A stretch of DNA of 64,000 nt, from contig JBGTFE010000059.1 of NCBI GenBank assembly GCA_041747435.1, forward strand, positions 62,001 through 126,000, written 5' to 3'. Made by a program: the position numbers and the translations under genes. Source of the stretch: JBGTFE01 sp041747435. Lineage in GTDB: Bacteria; Acidobacteriota; Blastocatellia; Pyrinomonadales; Pyrinomonadaceae. Below the pieces are notes generated by a model, which was not told the DNA's origin, ran no database searches, and saw only the letters and a list, made by a program, of their open reading frames with translations. Position 1 is the first letter of the stretch. Each line of letters opens with the position of its first letter. This document shows positions 34,508 through 42,887 of the stretch, piece by piece.

Positions 34508-35608
34508 CTATGATACGTGTTTTTTCACGCTCAGATAACCCAAAACGATCTTGCTTACGGTTTGGGCGACGTTTTCCGTCGTGTATTCTCTCGGCGCTTT
34601 CCAGTTTGAAGGCTGAGAAATTGCCAGCTTGATCGCGCGCAAAATCGAATCGGATTCGGCGCCGCTCAAAATGTTACTTCCACATTCTATCGTTTCTGGA
34701 CGTTCTGTCACATCGCGCAAAGTGATATTAGGGATTCCAAAGATCGCGCATTCTTCCTGCACCGTTCCGCTATCCGTCAAAACCGCGAGCGCATTTTTTT
34801 CCAGCTTTACAAAATCAAAAAAGCCCAATGGTTCGAGCAATTTTATCTTTGCTGGATCGATCTCGACGCCAGCGCTTTCCAGTTTCTGCGCCGTTCGCGG
34901 ATGCACGCTGATCAGTACTTTTTTACTGAATTCGTCCGCAGCCCGCGTCAGACCGAAAACGATCTTTTTTAACCTCTCCGGCAAATCGACGTTTTCTGCG
35001 CGGTGAAGCGTCACCAGAAAATAATCGAAAGGTCTAACGTCAAAGGTTTCGAGAGTCTGGCTGCCTTCAATTTTCGGTTCGAACGCATCCAAAACTTCTT
35101 TTATTGGATTTCCGGTAACAAAAATTCGTTCGCGTTGGATTCCTTCGCGCACGAGATTTTCCTTGCTGCGGTCAGTATATGGCAGCAAAATTGTGCTGGA
35201 ATGATCGATAATGCGGCGGTTTACTTCTTCCGGAACACGATCGTCATAGCAGCGGTTTCCGGCTTCCATATGAAAAACCGGTATGCCGCGACGCGCCGCG
35301 ACGATCGCAGACAGCGCGCTGTTCGTATCACCCAAAATCAGAACTCGGTCAGGCTTATACTCCGCCAGCACTTGGTCCGTTTTTGAAAGTATTTGACCGA
35401 CCTGATCGCCGAAGCTGTCGGAAACAATTCCCAAATGAACATCCGGTGCTCGAATTTCTAAGTCTTTTAAAAAAATATCACTCAGACTTTCGTGATAATT
35501 TTGACCCGTATGGACCGTAATATGTTCAGAGTGCTGATCGAGAATCTTCATCACGAGACTCAATCTTATGATTTCGGGTCGCGTCCCGAAAATTGTCATC
35601 ACTTTCAT
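34508..35608 (-). CDS. wecB: UDP-N-acetylglucosamine 2-epimerase, non-hydrolysing (WecB/FnlC/QnlB family)
   Basis: 366 residues. It inverts C2 of a UDP-HexNAc. Motifs are IFGTRPEIIRLSLVM, GQNYHESLSDIFLKDL, LGDTNSALSAIVAARR, HMEAGNRCYDDRVPEEVNRR, ILLPYTDRSKENLVREG and LTDSGTVQEECAIFGIPNIT. In this family sequence alone does not separate UDP-ManNAc producers from the enzymes that finish UDP-L-FucNAc or UDP-L-QuiNAc. Its place behind an inverting dehydratase and an RmlD-like reductase argues for the last step of UDP-L-QuiNAc synthesis. It starts 7 bases after the dehydratase gene. Confidence 0.93.
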   Translation of the reverse strand: MKVMTIFGTRPEIIRLSLVMKILDQHSEHITVHTGQNYHESLSDIFLKDLEIRAPDVHLGIVSDSFGDQVGQILSKTDQVLAEYKPDRVLILGDTNSALSAIVAARRGIPVFHMEAGNRCYDDRVPEEVNRRIIDHSSTILLPYTDRSKENLVREGIQRERIFVTGNPIKEVLDAFEPKIEGSQTLETFDVRPFDYFLVTLHRAENVDLPERLKKIVFGLTRAADEFSKKVLISVHPRTAQKLESAGVEIDPAKIKLLEPLGFFDFVKLEKNALAVLTDSGTVQEECAIFGIPNITLRDVTERPETIECGSNILSGAESDSILRAIKLAISQPSNWKAPREYTTENVAQTVSKIVLGYLSVKKHVS

Positions 35609-35615
35609 AATTCAA

Positions 35616-36668
35616 TCAGCTTCCGGCGTTCAAAAATCGCGCGATCTCTTCATTCGCGTTTCCAAGCAGTGTTTTTAAGTCGTCAACGGAGACATTCGCG
35701 TCTTTCGAAGAGTATTCATTGGTAAGCGCCGGTGTAAAATCCTGTGCTCCGCGAAGTTCAGGTAAAACGGGTAGGATCACATAATATCCGCCGCGTTCGA
35801 CGGTACGGAAACACTCTTCCTCGGACACCATTATCTCGTGAACTTTTTCGCCCGGACGAATTCCGGTAAATTCGATCGGCAAATCTTTGTTACCCATCAG
35901 AGCCTTTGCAACATCTACAATATTCGCAGCAGGAACGTTTGGAACGAAGATCTCGCCGCGGTTTCCGTGTGAAGTTACCGCAAAAACCGTATCGACCGCT
36001 TTATCCAAACTCAACAAAAACCGCGTCATTTCCGGGAGTGTAATTGTCAAAGTTTTATTTTGCCGGATCTGTTCGACAAAAAGCGGAACGATCGAACCGC
36101 GCGAAGCAATTACGTTTCCGTATCGCACACAGATAAATCGCGTGTTTTTACAGTCGCGATTCGCTTCGATCAAAAGTCGCTCCTGCAGCGCCTTTGTCAT
36201 TCCCATCACATTAATCGGCTTACAGGCTTTATCGGTGGAAATACCAACGACACTTTCGACGGGCAAATCGTTTTCGCGAACTGCACGCACCAGATTTTCT
36301 GCGCCGTATATATTGGTCAGGATCGCTTCAAACGGAAAATATTCACATGAAGGAACTTGTTTTAAAGCGGCGGCGTGAAAAACGACGTCGGCTTCACGAA
36401 TCGCCGAAAGAACGGCGGAATAATCGCGAACATCTCCGATCCGAAAGTTCAGCAGATCCTGCGAATTCTGATAAATAATGTCGTCAGTTGCAGTTTGGCG
36501 ATGCATATATTCCAGCCGCATATAATGTTGTTTCGCTTCATCGCGCGAAAAAACCGTGATCTGCGCGGGCTTTCCCATTTCGCCGGCGAGCAAACGCCGT
36601 ACTAGAATTTGACCGAGCGAACCTGTACCGCCGGTAATTAATATTCGTTTTCCTTCAAGAAGTTTCAT
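35616..36668 (-). CDS. UDP-GlcNAc 4,6-dehydratase/5-epimerase (CapE/FnlA type)
   Basis: 350 residues. It is an extended SDR with the NAD motif ITGGTGSLG at residues 10-18. In place of the SDR Tyr-x3-Lys pair it has Met-x3-Lys (NVMGMTKALQERL), the hallmark of inverting dehydratases such as CapE, FnlA and PseB. TRFLLSLDKAVDTVF and the C-terminal IRPGEKVHEIMVSEEE are also typical. It converts UDP-GlcNAc to UDP-2-acetamido-2,6-dideoxy-4-keto L-sugar. Strong linkage to the reductase upstream and the 2-epimerase downstream supports FnlA/CapE function. Confidence 0.92.
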   Translation of the reverse strand: MKLLEGKRILITGGTGSLGQILVRRLLAGEMGKPAQITVFSRDEAKQHYMRLEYMHRQTATDDIIYQNSQDLLNFRIGDVRDYSAVLSAIREADVVFHAAALKQVPSCEYFPFEAILTNIYGAENLVRAVRENDLPVESVVGISTDKACKPINVMGMTKALQERLLIEANRDCKNTRFICVRYGNVIASRGSIVPLFVEQIRQNKTLTITLPEMTRFLLSLDKAVDTVFAVTSHGNRGEIFVPNVPAANIVDVAKALMGNKDLPIEFTGIRPGEKVHEIMVSEEECFRTVERGGYYVILPVLPELRGAQDFTPALTNEYSSKDANVSVDDLKTLLGNANEEIARFLNAGS

Positions 36669-36680
36669 TAGTTTTAAGAA

Positions 36681-37559
36681 TTATCGTACCAAAACGCCAT
36701 ACGGCGTTGGATCTTGAACCATTCTTTCGATCATTTCGCGCCAATCCGGCGGTTCAAAATTAGTTTCCTTTCGGAATTTCGTTGAATCAAGGGTCCGATC
36801 AATACAAACGTCTTCAAACGGTTCGATCTCAACGTCGATCCCGTAGCTCGCTTTCATCAACTTCAGCAAGTCGAACTTATTTATCGGTTCGCTCGAAACA
36901 TGATAAAGTCCGCGTAAGTCCTGATGATTTTTAATCAAATCCGCGATCAGCTCCGCAAAAACTATCGTCGGAAAACCGGAATATATCGCATTGACGTATC
37001 CGTTGACCGCTCCGCCGCGGTTGCTCAGAAACCATTCGACCAAACTGTGATTCGTCAGAAGTTCCCTGCCTATTATCGACGTTCTAAGCGTCAGCGAATT
37101 TCCTTCGGTTACTTCGCCCAGATTTTTACTTTTGCCGTAAATGTCGGTCGCATTCGGAGCGTCTTCTTCACTATAATTTCCCTTTTTTCCGTCAAAAACG
37201 CAATCCGTGCTTATATTTATCAGTCGCGCATCGTATTTTTCCGCAAGCACAGCAAGCTCGTGTGGAAAGATTGAGTTTATTTGAAGGGTTTTGACAATGT
37301 TCTTTGAACTCGGAAGCTGTTTCACAATACCGACAGCATTAAATATCACCTGCGGATTGCATCGCCTAACTGCGTTTTCGACCGTCTCGAAATTTTCCGC
37401 CGAGACTGAATCAAACGTCTTTTCCCGATCAAAAATCGCAAATTTTTCGTAGCGCGAAAATTCGCCGCGAACGCAGGTCCAAACGTCGAATTCACGTTGC
37501 CATCTTTGAACTAATTTGTGTCCGAGCATTCCGCTTCCGCCCAGAACCAAAATTCTCAT
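36681..37559 (-). CDS. RmlD-like NAD(P)-dependent sugar-nucleotide reductase (QnlA-like)
   Basis: 292 residues. It is an SDR with NAD(P) motif LGGSGMLGHKL (residues 5-15), the strand ISTDCVFDGKKG with the active Thr, and the Tyr-x3-Lys pair in ATDIYGKSKNLGEV. It belongs to the RmlD-like reductases (dTDP-4-dehydrorhamnose reductase fold). True FnlB/CapF is about 370 residues with a cupin domain; this one is shorter and lacks it. In E. coli O98-type loci an RmlD-like enzyme (QnlA) takes the FnlA product to UDP-L-RhaNAc, which a 2-epimerase turns to UDP-L-QuiNAc. That role fits here. Confidence 0.88.
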   Translation of the reverse strand: MRILVLGGSGMLGHKLVQRWQREFDVWTCVRGEFSRYEKFAIFDREKTFDSVSAENFETVENAVRRCNPQVIFNAVGIVKQLPSSKNIVKTLQINSIFPHELAVLAEKYDARLINISTDCVFDGKKGNYSEEDAPNATDIYGKSKNLGEVTEGNSLTLRTSIIGRELLTNHSLVEWFLSNRGGAVNGYVNAIYSGFPTIVFAELIADLIKNHQDLRGLYHVSSEPINKFDLLKLMKASYGIDVEIEPFEDVCIDRTLDSTKFRKETNFEPPDWREMIERMVQDPTPYGVLVR

Positions 37560-37627
37560 ATATTTTTTCGAATCGAATCTAGTTGTAAAGTGGAGTGCGT
37601 TCGCAGGTGCCGAACAATCAATTCAAA

Positions 37628-38614
37628 TCAATCTTCGTTTTCATTTTCATCGATGGATTTTTTTAGATTTTTAACATCGATCGCTGTCGTTCCGATTTGT
37701 TCGACGACCAATCCCGCGGCGATATTTGCAAGTTTTGAAGCTTCCCGGTAATTCAAACCGGAAGCGATCGCGACGGCGAGAGTCGCTATAACCGTATCGC
37801 CCGCACCTGTCACATCGTAAACATTTCTGGCTAAAGCATCGAAATTGGAAACATCACCGTTCTTTTCAAAAAGGGTCATGCCTTTTTCGCCGTGAGTTAT
37901 CAAAACCCCGTCGATTGAAATCGTTTCCAAAAGTCTTTTTCCGGCTTTATTGATCAAATCGCTTTCGTGATCTTCAAACTTACATGCGTCGATCGCTTCT
38001 TTCCGGTTTGGAGTCAAAATCGTCGCTCCCTGATACTTTGAATAATCTTTGCCTTTTGGATCAACTAAAACTTTCTTATTTTTCTCGATACAATGTGCGA
38101 GCAAACGCGCTAGAAGGTTTTCGGTCAAGAATCCCTTGGCATAGTCGGAAATAATGACGATATCTACGCCTTCTAGTGTCTCTTCTATCTTGCCAAAAAC
38201 CAAATCGGCTTCTTTGTCGGAAATGGATTCGGTTTTTTCCTGATCGAGGCGCACGATTTGTTGGCTATGCGCGACGATTCGGGTCTTAACCGTCGTTCGG
38301 TGGTTTTCGATCGCGACCAAAAATTGAGAAGAAATTTTGGATCGTTCTAAGATATCCGAAAGATCTCTTGCTTCGGCGTCATTGCCGACAATGCCGATCA
38401 AAACGGCTTCCGCCCCCAAACCGACGACATTTGCAGCAACATTTGCCGCTCCTCCGGCAGCTACGCTTGTTTTTTCCAATTTAACAACGGGAACGGGCGC
38501 TTCCGGCGAAATCCTGCTCACACTGCCCCACCAATAACGGTCGAGCATAACGTCACCGATTATCAAAACCCTTACACTTGAAAAATTTTTGATGAGTTCT
38601 TTTGTCGTTTCCAA
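37628..38614 (-). CDS. rfaE1: D-glycero-beta-D-manno-heptose-7-phosphate kinase
   Basis: 328 residues, a single-domain PfkB-family kinase. Family marks are IGDVMLDRYWWGSVSRISPE, AGGAANVAANVVGLGAEA and the catalytic base in NVYDVTGAGDTVIATLA (about 270-286). It phosphorylates heptose 7-phosphate at C1 in ADP-heptose synthesis for LPS core or surface glycans. In E. coli this domain is fused to the adenylyltransferase as HldE. Here the kinase is separate and the adenylyltransferase, encoded 5 bases upstream, is instead fused to GmhA. The acidic tail KKSIDENENED is unremarkable. Confidence 0.94.
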   Translation of the reverse strand: METTKELIKNFSSVRVLIIGDVMLDRYWWGSVSRISPEAPVPVVKLEKTSVAAGGAANVAANVVGLGAEAVLIGIVGNDAEARDLSDILERSKISSQFLVAIENHRTTVKTRIVAHSQQIVRLDQEKTESISDKEADLVFGKIEETLEGVDIVIISDYAKGFLTENLLARLLAHCIEKNKKVLVDPKGKDYSKYQGATILTPNRKEAIDACKFEDHESDLINKAGKRLLETISIDGVLITHGEKGMTLFEKNGDVSNFDALARNVYDVTGAGDTVIATLAVAIASGLNYREASKLANIAAGLVVEQIGTTAIDVKNLKKSIDENENED

Positions 38615-38619
38615 TTTTT

Positions 38620-39636
38620 TCAGATCTTATGCTGCAGTAATTTCTGATCCAAAGTTTCGCACCAAATGTGACCGATGGTAATGTGGGCTTCCTGAATTCT
38701 GGCTGTCCTTTCAGATGGAATTAAAGCGCACGCGTCACAGAGTGAGGCGAGTTTTTTACCATTCGCTCCTGTTAAACCGACCACTTTGCAGCCGAGATTT
38801 CGCGCGGTCATCGCGGCGGCGATCACATTCGGCGAATTCCCGCTCGTGCTGATCGCGATCAAAAGATCGCCGGGTCGCGCCAACGCTTCCACTTGGCGAG
38901 CAAAAACACGCTCAAAACTGTAATCATTCGCGAGCGCAGTTAAAACCGAAGTGTCAGTTGTCAGTGCGATTGCGGGCAGCGCCGCTCGCTCAGTTTCGTA
39001 GCGTCCGACGAATTCCGCCGCAAGATGCTGCGCGTCTGCCGCGCTTCCGCCGTTGCCGCAGATCAAAATTTTATTGCCGCTCTTAAATGTTTCAAAGATC
39101 AAATCCGCACACTCGTCGATCGTCGCAGACATCTCATCGACAATTTTTTGAAACACGTCAAGATGTTGAGTGAGCGATTTTAAAGTCAAACTTTCCTCGT
39201 CAACTTCAGGATTCAATTCTTCACTTTTCATTCCTCTTATTTTCTCAACGATCCCGCTTGATGAATATCCATTCTTAAGTTCTAAAGAATAGACTTCACC
39301 ACCGTTTTTTCTAACAAAATCCGCGCCGATAATTTCGTTTTCCGACCAATCACCGCCTTTGACCAGAACGTCGGGCTTGATCTCAGCGATCAATTTTTCC
39401 GGCGTCAGCTCGTCAAAAATTCTTACCTCATCAACCGGTTTTAAGCTCAGGAGAATAGCGGCTCGATCGTTTTCGCTTACAAACGGACGATTTTCACCGC
39501 GTATCGCCCGAACCGATCGGTCGCTGTTAATCCCGATTATCAGCTTTGTTCCCAAAGCTCGGGCGCGCGCAAGCAGATCGATATGCCCGGGATGAATGAT
39601 GTCGAAACATCCATTGGTAAAAACCACTTTTTCCAT
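38620..39636 (-). CDS. RfaE2-GmhA fusion: heptose-1-phosphate adenylyltransferase and sedoheptulose-7-phosphate isomerase
   Basis: 338 residues in two domains. Residues 1-135 are a nucleotidyltransferase: TNGCFDIIHPGHID (HPGH at 15-18), then IIGINSDRSVRAIRG, and VLVKGGDW. Residues 150-338 are a GmhA-type SIS isomerase: CGNGGSAADAQHLAAEFVGR (193-212, with H204 and E208 as likely zinc ligands), LTTDTSVLTALANDYSFE, ISTSGNSPNV, and RIQEAHITIGHIWCE with Q315 and H323. The first domain activates heptose-1-phosphate to ADP-heptose; the second makes the first heptose from sedoheptulose-7-phosphate. So the first and fourth steps of one pathway share a polypeptide. The intermediate phosphatase (GmhB) and final epimerase (HldD) are not in the window. 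Confidence 0.93.
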   Translation of the reverse strand: MEKVVFTNGCFDIIHPGHIDLLARARALGTKLIIGINSDRSVRAIRGENRPFVSENDRAAILLSLKPVDEVRIFDELTPEKLIAEIKPDVLVKGGDWSENEIIGADFVRKNGGEVYSLELKNGYSSSGIVEKIRGMKSEELNPEVDEESLTLKSLTQHLDVFQKIVDEMSATIDECADLIFETFKSGNKILICGNGGSAADAQHLAAEFVGRYETERAALPAIALTTDTSVLTALANDYSFERVFARQVEALARPGDLLIAISTSGNSPNVIAAAMTARNLGCKVVGLTGANGKKLASLCDACALIPSERTARIQEAHITIGHIWCETLDQKLLQHKI

Positions 39637-39706
39637 AATTCCTGACTAAAGACGACTTCTTAAAAATATGTGATTCGTTATAACCTCTTTTATTAAAACA
39701 GATGGT

Positions 39707-40888
39707 TTACATTTTCTCTATTTTACTTAAACCAAAATTTAAAACGTCGACGGTTTCTTTTTCCAAATTTTCGTCTGCCAGCCATTTCAAAACATATTCT
39801 CTTGACGCAAGCGACATTTGTTTATACTCTGCATCTTCCATATTAATACATTTATTTATTATTTTGATCCACGTTCCCGGATTTTTCAGAGAAATTTCCC
39901 ATCCGATACGTTTTTTTTCAAGATCAATCCATGGAGTCTGATCGCTGATTATGAGCGGACATCCGGCGGCAAAGGCTTCCAAAAAAACGTGACCGAAATT
40001 TTCGCCCAAGGTCGGTAAAATAAAGAAATCATATTGAAAAAGGGTTTCTGCCACATTGTGATGCGGAACTGTGCCCTTCGCTTCGACCTTGATATTTTCG
40101 GGGAGTTTTTCTATTAATCTTGAACATTCCTTCCAATATGCCGAATCATCAAGCGGTCCAAAAATATCTATCTCAAGTTTTCCATCAATATCTTTCAAAT
40201 GCTGCAAAAGCCATTTGAAATTCTTCTTTCGTACAAAGCGCGACAAAAAGATCATTTTTGCGCAGCCGCTTTTTTTAACGGGCTTTTTTTTTATATTGAA
40301 TTCCGCAAAAATCATCTTTGGCGGCAGATCGGGCGCAATAAAAATCTTTGCTTTTGAAGGCTTTAACCGTTCGATTTCTTTTTTTTCAAGTTCCGTCGAG
40401 GCTTTCCAGACAATGTTTCCGTAAAGTCCAATTTTGTTTGTGCCCATCAAAAAGAAATCTTTTTTTGCCTTGTTGATGGACCAAGCTCCGTCGGATAATT
40501 CTCCGCACGGAGCGAGCACAAAAGGCGTTTTCGGAATCCGTCCTAACTTACGCAGCAGCAAGAGATAGATGTTTAATTTTGAGAAATAACTGTTAGTATA
40601 GATCAGCTGCGGTTTGACCTCTTCAACAAGTTTATGCAGTTTCGACATTTTTACATTTTCTCTCGATAAATAAAACACCTTCGCCTTTTCGATATTGTTC
40701 CACTCGTTAATTTTCACGTCGGAATAAGACGTGCGATCTTCATGTCCGTCGTGATCTCTCGTCACGATCCAAAATTCGAATCGGTCGCAAAGCCGCTCAA
40801 CCATATTAACAATAGTCCGCATACCGCCGCCGCTCTTGTAACCGGGCAAATAAAAGTCAGAAAAAATTAAGATTTTAGGTTTTCGCAC
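39707..40888 (-). CDS. Glycosyltransferase family 4
   Basis: 393 residues, GT-B fold. The N-terminus LIFSDFYLPGYKSGGGMRTI is the acceptor-side glycine loop, and LAPCGELSDGAWSINKAKK follows. The donor side has KMIFLSRFVRKKNFKWLL and the nucleotide-sugar loop TLGENFGHVFLEAFAAGCPL, with the E-x7-E pair. The sugar specificity is unknown. It is probably a cytoplasmic, membrane-associated enzyme building the repeat unit. The coding DNA is visibly A/T-richer than the heptose genes downstream. It starts 3 bases after the GT9 gene. Confidence 0.9.
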   Translation of the reverse strand: MRKPKILIFSDFYLPGYKSGGGMRTIVNMVERLCDRFEFWIVTRDHDGHEDRTSYSDVKINEWNNIEKAKVFYLSRENVKMSKLHKLVEEVKPQLIYTNSYFSKLNIYLLLLRKLGRIPKTPFVLAPCGELSDGAWSINKAKKDFFLMGTNKIGLYGNIVWKASTELEKKEIERLKPSKAKIFIAPDLPPKMIFAEFNIKKKPVKKSGCAKMIFLSRFVRKKNFKWLLQHLKDIDGKLEIDIFGPLDDSAYWKECSRLIEKLPENIKVEAKGTVPHHNVAETLFQYDFFILPTLGENFGHVFLEAFAAGCPLIISDQTPWIDLEKKRIGWEISLKNPGTWIKIINKCINMEDAEYKQMSLASREYVLKWLADENLEKETVDVLNFGLSKIEKM

Positions 40889-40891
40889 AAT

Positions 40892-41968
40892 TCAAATTTT
40901 GTCCAATAATTCAAGACTCGACTTCAAAACCTCCGCGACCGTAACCGATTCAAGACATATGTGAGCGTTAAAGCAGTTCGGTGTATGGCAGCCTTCGCAT
41001 TCTACTTGAAAACGAAATATCCTGTTTTCGTCGCCGAATGGATACCATCGTCCGGGAAAATCAATGGCGGCGAAAATTCCTACACATGGAACTCCGACCG
41101 CTGCCGCCAAATGCATCGTTCCAGTATCGTTTCCGAGATATATTTTACATTTTCGCAAGGCTGCGGCAGCTTGCCGAATATTTAATTCACCTGCGGCATT
41201 TGCACCTGTGTTTAAGGCATTCAATATGCGGGTGCCTTTTTCGCGGTCTTCTCTACCTCCGAAAATGATCGGAAAAATATTTTTTCTGACTATTAAATTT
41301 CGGAGGAGGTCGATAAATTTTTCTTCCGACCAAATCTTTGACTCCCATTTGCTTCCCGGCGCGACGGCGATCAAATCTTTTCGTTCGTAATCGAGTCCGC
41401 AATTTTTTTTGAGCCAATTTTCAGCAAATTCCGTTTCCTCATCGGTCAGTAAAAGATCGTGATTTACTTTCCCTTCGTTTTGTTCTATTTCCTTTGGGAG
41501 ACTTTTCAAGAGAAATTTATATTCCCGTTCGACTTCCGGCAGAGGTTTCGGTTGGTCATAATTCAAAAGGTTTTCAGCGAGATATTCGGTTCCGAAAATC
41601 TTTTTTATGCCGGCGGCGCGAAAAAATTTCAGATCCCGCTTGATCTGCCTCGGTGTTCGATTGCGGGTTATAAGATAAAACAAACAATCGAACTGCCGTT
41701 GTTTTAGGTTCCACAATAACTTTGTGTAATTCAAAACGGACGAAATTTTTCCCGCCGGACCTGGATACGTTAATAAATTGTCAAATAATCCTGTCTGCGG
41801 CAGAATTTCCCGCGCCATTACGAACTGCGAATTTTTTGCATCCGAATTGGTTAAAAGGGTGATCCCGGCATTTGGAAAAGCATTGCGAATTTCCCAAAAC
41901 GCCGGCAATGCAACAAGCGTATCTCCCAGGTGACCGATTCTATAAACGAGTATATTTTTATATTCCAA
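40892..41968 (-). CDS. Glycosyltransferase family 9 (heptosyltransferase-like)
   Basis: 358 residues. The GT9 start YKNILVYRIGHLGDTLVALP is clear, with VAPGSKWESKIWSEEKFIDL, the GGREDREKG loop and GNDTGTMHLAAAVGVPCVGI as donor-site signatures. Near the C-terminus a cluster, CEGCHTPNCFNAHICLES, holds four cysteines that could bind a metal; similar clusters occur in other GT9 proteins. ADP-heptose is the usual donor of the family, which fits the heptose genes downstream. A 169-base stretch with no gene or clear site (41969-42137) precedes it. Confidence 0.9.
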   Translation of the reverse strand: MEYKNILVYRIGHLGDTLVALPAFWEIRNAFPNAGITLLTNSDAKNSQFVMAREILPQTGLFDNLLTYPGPAGKISSVLNYTKLLWNLKQRQFDCLFYLITRNRTPRQIKRDLKFFRAAGIKKIFGTEYLAENLLNYDQPKPLPEVEREYKFLLKSLPKEIEQNEGKVNHDLLLTDEETEFAENWLKKNCGLDYERKDLIAVAPGSKWESKIWSEEKFIDLLRNLIVRKNIFPIIFGGREDREKGTRILNALNTGANAAGELNIRQAAAALRKCKIYLGNDTGTMHLAAAVGVPCVGIFAAIDFPGRWYPFGDENRIFRFQVECEGCHTPNCFNAHICLESVTVAEVLKSSLELLDKI

Positions 41969-42137
41969 TTTCGTTTAGACGACTTCAGCAACCTTATCTC
42001 AAAAATGATCGCAAGATTTAATCTTCCCGCGTTTCGCAGCGGATTATGTCCTGCAACATGTATGATCCAAATTCAAACACATTCGTTTTATTGGTCGCTT
42101 GAAAATCACGAACGCTTTTTTTTTGTCGTGTGGATAG

Positions 42138-42887
42138 TTAATAGATATAACCCTTTTTTTTCTGAAAAAAGATGACCGCGCCGTTCATCCCGTGAAAACT
42201 GAATTTCACAAAACATTGGTGACAATCGTTTTTTTGCAAAATGCTGAAAACTTTATTCAAATTGTATTCGTGCATCGGAAATAAAGGCTTATCGCTTTTT
42301 TTCCAAATATTTCTGATCCTGTAAATCAAAGGAAAATCTCGATAGAGCTTGAAGCGCAATGCGCTGCTTTTTGGCAGTGGATTTTCATAGATAAAATGGA
42401 TGACACCGATACCGTTTTCATTCAATACGTGCACGAGATCTTCAAAAATTTTCAATCCGATCTTTGGGTTGATATGCTGAAAAGTAATAGTTGAATGAAT
42501 CAAGTCGTATTTTCTGCTATTTGTTTTAAAAAATTCGTCGGTCTGAAAAAATTCCGTATTGGCGAACCCCATTTTTTTGGCGTTTTCATAGGCATTTTTC
42601 AACATATTCTCCGAAATATCGATGCCAACCACGCTTTCGGCTCGTTTTGCCAGAGGAAAAACCAGCCGACCGACCCCGCAGCCAAAATCGAGGGCTGTTT
42701 TGGGCGAAAACTTGATGGCAAAATGATCTTCGATGTCATGCCAAATTCTGTCTATGTATTCAAAACCGGTCTTAAAGAATTCGTCGAAGGCGTCAGTAGA
42801 TAAATTCTGTTTGTCAAATTTATCAAGAGTTATAACGAGGTAATATGGATCGTCCTTTCCATATTTTTCCCACTCGCTTTTTATCAT
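42138..42887 (-). CDS. Class I SAM-dependent methyltransferase
   Basis: 249 residues. The Rossmann core has motif I TALDFGCGVGRLVFPLAKRA (about 64-83), the acidic loop VVGIDISENMLKNAYENAKK and YDLIHSTITFQHINP. A C-terminal extension, LFPMHEYNLNKVFSIL and beyond, is variable. It probably methylates a sugar or an end group of the glycan. Its ATG overlaps the stop of the polymerase gene (ATGA). The DNA here is A/T-rich. Confidence 0.88.
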   Translation of the reverse strand: MIKSEWEKYGKDDPYYLVITLDKFDKQNLSTDAFDEFFKTGFEYIDRIWHDIEDHFAIKFSPKTALDFGCGVGRLVFPLAKRAESVVGIDISENMLKNAYENAKKMGFANTEFFQTDEFFKTNSRKYDLIHSTITFQHINPKIGLKIFEDLVHVLNENGIGVIHFIYENPLPKSSALRFKLYRDFPLIYRIRNIWKKSDKPLFPMHEYNLNKVFSILQKNDCHQCFVKFSFHGMNGAVIFFQKKKGYIY

